Shown in pieces: positions 61,101 to 64,000 of a stretch of DNA of 64,000 nucleotides. Numbering within the stretch: the first letter of the stretch is position 1; every line of letters begins with the position of its first letter. Below the pieces are notes generated by a model, which saw only the letters and a list, made by a program, of their open reading frames with translations, was not told where the DNA came from and made no database searches. The stretch lies in contig OY755241.1 in assembly GCA_963576725.1 (NCBI GenBank), forward strand, positions 79,891,153 through 79,955,152, in the 5' to 3' direction. Source of the DNA: Azorinus chamasolen. Lineage: Eukaryota > Mollusca > Bivalvia > Cardiida > Solecurtidae. The position numbers were made by a program, and so were the translations under genes.

Positions 61101-62458
61101 CGGCCTATGGTGACAGCGACGAGAACAGCTTCAGCGTCAGCATCAGGTAGGTGACATTCATAGAATCGAATCTTTTGGTGTATTTGCAAACAGAAAACCC
61201 AGACCAGATGGTTCTCGAAGAAGCCGTCTGATCAAGGCTTGCTCAGTTTGTTTATGGAACAATTAAGATCTGTTTCTAAAATTTCTACCATTGCCAACAT
61301 TCATGTATTCGTATCCTATTATAATAACCCTAGCCAGTTAATAGCCTTGATGTCATTATTTTGAATATTCATCAGGCCAAGGGTTAAACGACTTCAAATT
61401 AACAACAGTTGTTTTGTATACCGTAAAACCTTTCTATAACGACCACTAAATTGTGTTAATTAGTTGGTATTTAGAACGGGTGGCTGCTAAAAGCATGGTG
61501 AAAGTAAAACAGAACGCTCGTATAGGAGCGTTCTGTTTTACTTTCACCTTGCTTTCAGCAGCCACCTGCCTTTAGCACAAACTACTTGGTGTAATTTAGT
61601 GGTCGTTATAGAGAGGTTTTACTATAATTTAGTGGTCGTTATAGAGAGGTTTTACTGTATATATTTTCACGCTTTTGGTATCGTCGTACTGGCATGCAAT
61701 GGAAACTTTTACTGTCCACATTTGTCTATCGTTAAGGAGGACGAGCCGTCGGCCATTGCAATCAGTTCAGAACCCTATCATGGCTGAAAATATCACACAT
61801 TCTGATACATTCTGTTCTTAATGAAACCAATTAGAACAAAACCATACAGTGGAATCTCATTAAAGCGATCACGTGATTTATTAGGAGACTGTTAACGTAG
61901 GTGGTTGCCTAATGCAGGACAACATGGATACAGAACGATCCTACGGGAGCATTATGTATCGTTGTTTGTCCTGTATTAAGCTACCGCCTGTTTTAAAAAT
62001 CCGGAATTAGTTTTCTTTTGAGTAGTCGTATTTGTGAGGATATTCGATCGGTACTTTGTGTTCCATTTCAGTCAGCACAGCTAAGAAGATGGCGTCCATT
62101 GTAGTTAGCGCGACCAATGCAGTTCAAACAAATGCAGTTCCTACCACACAACCACCAACGTCTAGAACTCCAATGACACGTGCGCCTGTCACAGCTACGC
62201 CAACAACAATCACAAACACGCCTACAACAACCACAAACATGCCTACAGCAACCACAGCCACACCTACAACAACCACAAATGCACCTACAACGACCACAAC
62301 CACGCCTACCACGACCACGCCTACCACAACCACAACCACCCCTACCACAACCACGTCTACCACAACCACAACCACGCCTACACCAACCACAACCCAAACA
62401 AAGCCTACTACGACCTCAGTTTCAACGGCATCAAAGACAACAACACAGCCAATGCCGC
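39865..62458 (+). CDS. Seven-exon gene: secreted LU (three-finger) domain protein with Pro/Gly/Lys, Gly/Ser and mucin-like tracts
   Basis: Predicted exons: 39865-39907, 44546-44661, 47977-48048, 53961-54126, 57822-58694, 61003-61146, 62072-62458. All junctions are GT-AG and the phases agree (1,0,0,1,1,1,1), giving an open frame of about 600 residues. Residues 1-17 are a signal peptide (core IAVLLLAASA, likely cleaved after ASA). Residues 20-114 hold 13 cysteines in a Ly6/uPAR pattern: C31-x2-C34, C43, C49, C56, C73, C79, C90, C104 and the diagnostic CCSGNDCN. A sequon NHT lies at N44. Residues 139-316 are Pro/Gly/Lys repeats, 317-361 Gly/Ser, 362-423 a Cys-bearing segment, 424-600 Thr/Pro-rich. 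Role not known; secreted, possibly matrix, mucus or adhesive. The 3' end is unresolved and may lie beyond the window. Confidence 0.8.
40287..40532. mobile_element. PAL-C element, intact
   Basis: 246 bp, TTAACCCTTTCACCGCCACA to GGCGCCGAAAGGGTTAA, core GATCAGACGCCGCCTTTTCA and inverse. Differs from 55150-55395 at about three positions. Shares its right TTAA with a PAL-B2 element. It lies in intron 1. Confidence 0.85.
40529..40785. repeat. PAL-B2 element
   Basis: TTAACTCTTTCCATATTGAA, GATGAGACGGTTCC core, end ATATTTATAGGGAATTGA. Confidence 0.55.
40918..41233. repeat. PAL-A element with internal insertion
   Basis: CAGTAAACCCGCTCTAAAGC to AAAGCTGCTTTATAG; the core arms are separated by ~90 bp of other sequence near 41045-41140. 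Confidence 0.5.
41327..41530. mobile_element. PAL-A element, AAACCGG subtype
   Basis: 204 bp between TA dinucleotides, CAGTAAAACCCCTCTAAACC to GGTTTAGAGGGGTTTTACTG, core AAAGCTCCTAGAGGAGCTTT. Confidence 0.85.
41536..41806 (+). mobile_element. tRNA-derived SINE
   Basis: Pol III box A-like GGGGCCGAGGGGTTACGGT at about 41550 and box B-like GGTTCGTATCC at 41596 suggest a Ser/Leu-type tRNA head. The body has CTGTAATTAGCTGGACATCG and ends near GTAACGTAAAACCAA. It starts six bases after a PAL-A element. Confidence 0.6.
42416..42677. repeat. PAL-A element with a duplicated core
   Basis: CAGTAAAACCTCTCTATAAC, then the core (GAACGCTCCTAAGGGAGCGT) twice in succession; the right terminus is lost after TTTAGTGGTCGTTG. 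Confidence 0.75.
42890..42987 (-). repeat. SINE fragment
   Basis: Contains GGGATTCGAATCGC, a reverse box B, and GCAAGTCAGCTGGAAGTCTT, resembling the fuller minus-strand copy at 60160-60423. It leads into the 57-bp array, whose first unit is its end. Confidence 0.45.
42988..43386. repeat. 57-bp array, seven units
   Basis: CAGCGGTGAGGGACTAAGTG then TCTGTCCGTCGAATACAATA then ATCAATCTACCACAGAG. 57 is a multiple of 3, so a repetitive minus-strand frame stays open; not a gene. Confidence 0.9.
43497..43741. repeat. PAL-B2 element
   Basis: CATGAATATTCATGTTAGAA, GGTCTGGGTCTACTCTGTTTG and end GAGTAAATGGTTAA. Confidence 0.5.
44054..44545 (+). repeat. 82-bp tandem array derived from the exon 2 acceptor and 5' end
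   Basis: Six units begin at 44054, 44137, 44219, 44301, 44383 and 44465 (spacing 83,82,82,82,82, then 81 to the true exon at 44546). Each holds the poly-T tract, CATCAATTATACAGTGTG and a decayed version of codons up to SQNCH, then a TGTGGTATATATACTTG spacer not found in the exon. The AG before CATC is kept at 44219, 44465 and 44546 and lost as AA or GA in the others. Confidence 0.85.
44546..44661 (+). CDS. Exon 2: first half of the LU domain
   Basis: Acceptor TTCTGTTTTAG|CATCAG, donor CTCAG|gtatgt. Enters in phase 1, leaves in phase 0. Encodes SAVQCVPTPVGESQSCHSC and continues to APSQ, including the CxxC of the LU fold and the NHT sequon. Its first ~60 bases and acceptor are the parent of the 82-bp array immediately upstream. 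Confidence 0.8.
44835..44912 (+). repeat. SINE body fragment
   Basis: CCTATAATTAGTTGGACATT and CGATATAACTCGGAAT match the body of the SINE at 41536. Confidence 0.45.
45089..45293. mobile_element. PAL-A element, GCGACCAC subtype
   Basis: 205 bp between TA pairs; CAGTAAAACCCCGCTAATGC, core GAAAGCTCCTATAGGAGCTTTC split at its centre, right end with one change (TTTCACTG). Forms an inverted pair with the next copy. Confidence 0.9.
45473..45677. mobile_element. PAL-A element, inverted neighbour
   Basis: 205 bp, opposite orientation to 45089-45293 and nearly identical to it; starts CAGGGAAACCCCGC. Confidence 0.9.
45694..45932. repeat. PAL-B2 element
   Basis: CCTTTACACAATGGCTATTC, core GATCCTGGTAAGACACC, end GAAATACAGGGTTAA. 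Confidence 0.5.
46176..46380. mobile_element. PAL-A element, GCGACCAC subtype
   Basis: Left end TAGTAAAACTCCGCTAATGC, right end GCGGGGTTTTACTG then TA. Confidence 0.85.
46381..47100. other. Intron sequence, nothing recognised
   Basis: AT-rich intron 2 sequence with a PAL-B2-like tail (ATGAATATTCATCGGGTAAG) at 46500-46520 and no other structure that I can support. Confidence 0.4.
47106..47200. repeat. 28-bp array, about three units
   Basis: TTGATTTTCTTGTCGGAATT plus TGCTATTG, inside a PAL-B2 remnant that continues GGAATAATATATATCTGATT. Confidence 0.75.
47400..47490 (+). repeat. Dispersed repeat with conserved hairpin end
   Basis: GTGCTAGGGGCGTGAGCAGT and CAGACTCAATAAACCCGAGT match the spacer repeat at 28990-29085; CAGACTC and GAGTCTG form a hairpin. 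Confidence 0.5.
47625..47829. mobile_element. PAL-A element, GCGACCAC subtype
   Basis: 205 bp between TA pairs, 147 bp before exon 3; core GAAAGCTCCTCTAGGAGC. Confidence 0.9.
47977..48048 (+). CDS. Exon 3: middle of the LU domain
   Basis: Acceptor TGCCTATTTTTCAG|GGTGTG, donor CTCACG|gtgatt. It is 72 bp, phase 0 on both sides, and encodes 24 residues beginning GVCITQVSF and ending ACARLT. It joins exon 2 and exon 4 without a frame change and supplies C56 and C73. Confidence 0.75.
48145..48374. mobile_element. PAL-B element
   Basis: TTAACCCTTATGCGGCTACT to GAATGAAAGGGTTAA, core GGCTCCTATAGGAGCC; 97 bp after exon 3. Confidence 0.7.
48698..48926. mobile_element. PAL-D element
   Basis: TTAACCCATTTCCTCATATA to GAGGGAAAGGGTTGA, core GAGCATTTGCTCATATAAGA. 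Confidence 0.7.
49111..49190. repeat. (TA)n microsatellite
   Basis: About 80 bp of pure TA; the Tyr/Ile frame on the minus strand is an artefact. Confidence 0.98.
49191..50505. other. Intron 3 sequence, largely unassigned
   Basis: A possible degenerate tRNA-like or SINE head lies on the minus strand at 49768-49868 (GGGTTTGAATCC as box B, ACCGAGCGGGCT as box A, spaced too far apart for a normal tRNA). Otherwise nothing recognised. Confidence 0.3.
50510..50805. repeat. PAL-A element, TATCTCGAAC subtype
   Basis: CAGTTGAACTTCGATATCTC at the left and CCTTGAAGTTCACCTG at the right, a third terminal type around the common GCTTAATGCAGGTCGAAAGT core. Confidence 0.55.
51268..52285. mobile_element. 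1-kb foldback element
   Basis: Two arms of ~350-380 bp, about 80% identical by eye, read inward from CATGGGGGTCTATA (51293 side) and its inverse TATAGACCCCCATG (52230 side), with shared blocks such as GACAAACGTTCGTTCACCCC. The centre (51650-51900) has no supported gene; the 76-codon frame starting MVWFNKTN crosses the arm. Confidence 0.7.
52378..53960 (+). repeat. 39-bp tandem array merging into the exon 4 acceptor
   Basis: About 40 units. Distal units read ACAGTTATTCACTAACACAT plus GACTGTGTTATGGTATGCT; proximal ones read ACAGCTATGCGCTAACTATT plus GACTCCCCTATCTATCAT. The last unit runs into exon 4 itself. Every unit carries a CAG and a pyrimidine-poor lead, so most are weak acceptor decoys. 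A stretch around 53080-53230 repeats at 53290-53560, pointing to larger nested duplication. Confidence 0.85.
53961..54126 (+). CDS. Exon 4: end of the LU domain with CCSGNDCN
   Basis: Acceptor CTATCTATCATACAG|CTATGC, donor ATACAG|gtaact. Enters in phase 0, leaves in phase 1. Starts LCANSEENNPDECYW and carries KCSFCCSGNDCN, the closing motif of Ly6/uPAR domains, then an acidic linker (DETNEEDT). The first 14 bases and the acceptor match the units of the long array ending at this exon. Confidence 0.85.
54403..54980. repeat. PAL-A element with its right terminus amplified
   Basis: Left end CAGTGAACCCTCATTACAAC, core AACTTCCCATTGGGAGCTTT, then nine ~31-bp units of TGCCGGTATAACGAGGGTGC plus CATTGTAACGAA at 54695-54965, then a normal end GAGGTTTCACTG before TA. 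Confidence 0.8.
55150..55395. mobile_element. PAL-C element, intact
   Basis: 246 bp with TTAA ends, almost identical to 40287-40532. In intron 4. Confidence 0.85.
55620..55752. repeat. TTACATGTATTGTACTGGAA short tandem repeat
   Basis: Irregular units of GGAATGTTACATGTATTGTA within a PAL-B2 remnant. Confidence 0.7.
56400..56870. repeat. PAL-B2 element expanded by a 26-bp array
   Basis: Core CAGCTCCTGTAGGAGC, then at 56498-56785 about eleven units of TTTGCTTATGAACTAATATA plus GATCTG, then TACAGTTTCTGTCATGATAA as in the unexpanded family. Confidence 0.75.
56878..57141. repeat. Long palindrome
   Basis: Arms of ~110 bp (AATGCACAGGTGCTAGGTGC at left, GGCACCTGTGTATTAATG at right) with centre CTATGTATTATACATAG. 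Confidence 0.8.
57417..57671. mobile_element. PAL-F element
   Basis: TTAACCCTTCTCTTGCTGAA to GAAGGGTTAA, core GAGATAGCTCCTGCAGGAGC. It ends 150 bp before exon 5. Confidence 0.75.
57822..58694 (+). CDS. Exon 5: Pro/Gly/Lys repeats, Gly/Ser tract and Cys segment
   Basis: Acceptor GGTCTTCTTTCAG|TTTTAA, donor ACAA|gtgagt; phase 1 on both sides. 873 bp with no stop in frame. About a dozen copies of an 8-residue unit, PGGKTNPK or PGGNTHPK, encoded by a 24-bp DNA repeat, are followed by PPQTNPP-type units, then GGASSGGSSS units, then a non-repetitive end with PCHSHGKRECCMNHGG and SFDVDVSIHISNSG. Other long open frames here, on both strands, are shadows of the repeat. Confidence 0.8.
58723..58976. 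mobile_element. PAL-B element just after exon 5
   Basis: TTAACCCTTTCTCCCATATA to GGGAAAGAAAGGGCTAA, core CTCCTATATAGGAG; begins 29 bp after the exon 5 donor. Confidence 0.7.
59080..59207. repeat. PAL-A fragment
   Basis: CGCTCTAAACCGGATGTTAA and core AAAGCTCCTAGAGG; right end replaced by a PAL-D element. Confidence 0.45.
59208..59433. repeat. PAL-D element, degraded
   Basis: TTAACCCATTCCTACAAATG, half core GGGAGCAAATGCTCTATTTA, end TATGCGGGAATG. Confidence 0.55.
59748..59967. repeat. PAL-C element, reversed
   Basis: TTAACCCTTTCGGCGCCAAA to GGCGGTGAAAGGGTTAA; one core arm deleted. Confidence 0.7.
60160..60423 (-). mobile_element. tRNA-derived SINE, minus strand
   Basis: GGCGGGGATTCGAACACGGC at 60335 is a reverse box B; the body has CAGCTAATTACAGGAGGG and CACAAGCCAGTTGGAAGGCT. 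A poly-C/CA run follows at 60420. Confidence 0.5.
60440..60630. repeat. PAL-A element, degraded
   Basis: Core GGCTGCTTTATGAAGG and AGCTACCATTGGCTCC, right end GGTCGCATTAGAATGGTTTT. Confidence 0.4.
60655..60889. repeat. PAL-D element
   Basis: CGAAAAGGAGCATTTACTAG, perfect core GCTCCTATGGGAGCAAATGC, end GGAGGAAAGGGTTAA; 113 bp before exon 6. Confidence 0.65.
61003..61146 (+). CDS. Exon 6: Thr/Pro-rich
   Basis: Acceptor CCCTATATTTCAG|ATGGCA, donor ATCAG|gtaggt; 144 bp, phase 1 on both sides. In the frame set by exons 5 and 7 it reads GTTTNAPTTPSTTAIPTTKS and onward, a mucin-like composition. The motif TTTNAPTT recurs in exon 7, which supports this frame over a second frame that is also open. 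Confidence 0.65.
61160..61387. repeat. PAL-B2 element just after exon 6
   Basis: TTTGCAAACAGAAAACCCAG, GAAGAAGCCGTCTGATC core, end GGCCAAGGGTTAA. Confidence 0.5.
61432..61657. mobile_element. PAL-A element with a doubled right end
   Basis: CCGTAAAACCTTTCTATAAC, core GAACGCTCGTATAGGAGCGT; the last ~37 bp, GGTCGTTATAGAGAGGTTTT, appear twice in tandem. Confidence 0.75.
61847..62042. repeat. PAL-A element, diverged
   Basis: CAGTGGAATCTCATTAAAGC, core GATCCTACGGGAGCAT; it ends about 30 bp before exon 7. Confidence 0.55.
62072..62458 (+). CDS. Exon 7: mucin-like Thr/Pro tract
   Basis: Acceptor TTCCATTTCAG|TCAGCA, donor CCGC|gtaaga; 387 bp, phase 1 on both sides. Encodes VSTAKKMASIVVSATNAVQ followed by PTTTT-type units with Asn, Met and Ala spacers, expected to be heavily O-glycosylated. 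The microsatellite-like ACA/CCA composition could be non-coding, but the intact frame, splice sites and phase argue for coding. Confidence 0.65.
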
Positions 62459-62580
62459 GTAAGATATTTCAAATTAATTTAATTTACATTTGCCTGAAAA
62501 ACAAATATCGTCCAAAGTACAATAACTATTTGATCAAACTCTAAACAACAATAAGTGTTTCTTACTGTCGATTCTTTCAG

Positions 62581-62648
62581 GCATAACAAAGGTTACAGAA
62601 CGTTGTTCCCTAACGCGTTTTGATTTGAAGGCTTTGAAAACAGAATAG
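62581..62648 (+). CDS. Possible terminal exon of the LU gene
   Basis: A good acceptor, GTCGATTCTTTCAG, is followed in the right phase by RITKVTERCSLTRFDLKALK and a TAG. Most of it overlaps the left arm of a PAL-B type element, so it may instead be a chance reading, with the true last exon beyond 64000. Confidence 0.25.
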
Positions 62649-62757
62649 ACTCAGGCAAGACGGCTCGTGTAGGAGCTGTCTGATCAGGGTATACTGTGTT
62701 TGCTTATGAAACGATAAAAGTGGACTCTAGAGTTTGTTCCATAGTCAACCCATTTCT
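62600..62757. repeat. PAL-B-like element, degraded
   Basis: AAACAGAATAGACTCAGG, core GGCTCGTGTAGGAGCTGTCT, and GTATACTGTGTTTGCTTATG. Confidence 0.5.
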
Positions 62758-62767
62758 TGTTCATACA

Positions 62768-62974
62768 GTGGACTCTGTCTTTATCGTCCATCAAGAAGAG
62801 GACGCATAATAAGTAAGTATGTAAGGCAGATGGTCCCTTATCAGGTCAAAACATATGCAGAGAGCTCATGTAGGAGATATCTGCATTAATTTTTCCTTGT
62901 ATTAAGCAACACGTACCAGTTTTTAAGACATCGATGTTCAATAAATGAATGGCCACTTAGGACAGGTTCTACTT
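62768..62974. repeat. PAL-A element, diverged
   Basis: CAGTGGACTCTGTCTTTATC, core GAGCTCATGTAGGAGATATC, end GGCCACTTAGGACAGGTTCT. Confidence 0.45.
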
Positions 62975-63014
62975 TAATGCCATAATGGAATATTTAACCA
63001 ACTGATATTCTTGC

Positions 63015-63965
63015 AGTCATTTGTACACGAGTATTAATGAAGAGTTAAATCAGTCATTATTTGTATATGAGTATTGATGAAGTGAAGGGTTAAAGCAGTC
63101 ATTATTTGTATATGAGAATTAATGAAGAGTAGGGGTAAAAACATTCATTATTTGTTATATAAGTATTAATGAAGTATGGATTAAATCATTCATTTTTTGT
63201 ATATGAGTATTAATGAAGTGAAGAATTAAAACAGCCATTATTTGTATATGAGTATTAATGAAGAGAAGGGTTAAGTCAGTCATTATTTGTATATCAGTAT
63301 TAATGAAGTGAAGGATTAAATCATTCATTATTTGTATATGAGTATTAAATCATTCATTATTTGTATATGAGTATTAATGTAGTGAAGGATTAAAGCAGTC
63401 ATTATTTGTATATGAGTATTAATAAAGAGAATGGTTAAAGCAGTCATTATTTGTATATTAGTATTAATGAAGTGGAGGGTTAAATCAGTCATTATTTGTA
63501 TATTAGTATTAATGAAGTGGAGGGTTATATCATTCATAATTTGTATATGAGTATTAAATCATTTATTATTTGTATATGAATATTAATGAAGTAAAGGGTT
63601 AAAGCAGTCATTATTTGTATATGAGTATTAATGAAGAGAAAGGTTAAAGCACTCATTATTTGTATATGAGAATTAAAGAAGAAAAGGGGTAAAACAGTCA
63701 TTATTTGTATATGAGTATTAATGAAGAGAAAGGTTAAATCAGTCATTATTTGTATATATGGGAATTAAAGAAGAAAAGGGGTAAAACAGTCATTATTTGT
63801 ATATGAGTATTAATGAAGAGAAAGGTTAAATCAGTCATTATTTGTATATGAGTATTAATGAAGAGAAGGGCTAAAGCAGCCATTATTTGTATATGAATAT
63901 TAATGAAGTGAAGGATTAAAGTAGCCATTATTTGTATATGAGTATTAATGAATAGAAGGGTTAAA
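63015..63965. repeat. 45-bp array, about 21 units
   Basis: CAGTCATTATTTGTATATGA plus GTATTAATGAAGAGAAGGGTTAAAG. The unit resembles the right end of PAL-B2 (CATTATTTTGAATATTCATC then AAGGGTTAA at 61354-61387). Minus-strand Ile/Thr-rich frames are artefacts. Confidence 0.9.
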
Positions 63966-64000
63966 GCACACAAGTTCAGACGTTAACCCTTTTCAGTGCG

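Overview
The window is eukaryotic and most likely from a bivalve mollusc. It has GT-AG introns, 3' fragments of non-LTR retrotransposons, tRNA-headed SINEs, a very dense population of short palindromic DNA transposons, long tandem arrays, and the repeated motif TACATGTA. The taxon is an inference from repeat style and not from any marker gene. There are no operons, rRNA genes or convincing tRNA genes. Identities and copy counts below were estimated by eye.

Layout. 1-10.4 kb: dispersed repeats, a 4.17-kb terminal-inverted-repeat element inserted in a 42-bp tandem array, and a LINE reverse-transcriptase C-terminal relic. 10.9-15.4 kb: a 32-bp satellite of about 139 units with a nested ~1.4-kb duplication. 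17.1-18.2 kb: a 41-bp array with a 5-unit higher-order pattern. 18.2-39.4 kb: two direct copies of a ~10.2-kb segment, roughly 97-99% identical and 719 bp apart, each packed with palindromic elements and VNTRs. 39.9-62.5 kb: the only well supported gene, seven exons on the plus strand. 63.0-64 kb: a 45-bp array.

The gene. The spliced frame is continuous for about 600 residues and every exon phase agrees. It encodes a signal peptide, a three-finger (Ly6/uPAR, LU) cysteine domain ending in CCSGNDCN, a Pro/Gly/Lys repeat tract, a Gly/Ser tract, a short Cys-bearing segment and a Thr/Pro mucin-like tail. It looks like a secreted extracellular-matrix-type protein; I know of no described family with this order of parts. 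The acceptor and first bases of exon 2 and of exon 4 have each been amplified into long intronic tandem arrays just upstream of the real exon.

Palindromic element families, named here for use below. PAL-A: TA target, termini CAGTAAAACC..GGTTTTACTG, pogo/Tc1-mariner-like. PAL-B: TTAA target, termini CCCTTTCC..GGAAAGGG, core with AAACAGAGCAGACC. PAL-B2: a PAL-B relative with GAATATTCATG motifs. PAL-C: TTAA target, core GACGCCGCC. PAL-D: TTAA target, core GAGCATTTGCTCC. PAL-F: core GTAAATAGTGCAGACC. The TTAA families resemble piggyBac-derived MITEs. PAL-E is a plain long palindrome. PAL-A, B and D share the dyad centre CTCCTATAGGAG despite unrelated arms.

Comparison of the two ~10-kb copies acts as a natural record of change. 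It shows an apparent transposon excision footprint, a new PAL-A insertion, a new LINE insertion with a 13-bp target-site duplication, and an exact 10-unit expansion of a 25-bp array. The copies could be a true tandem duplication or two haplotypes joined in assembly.
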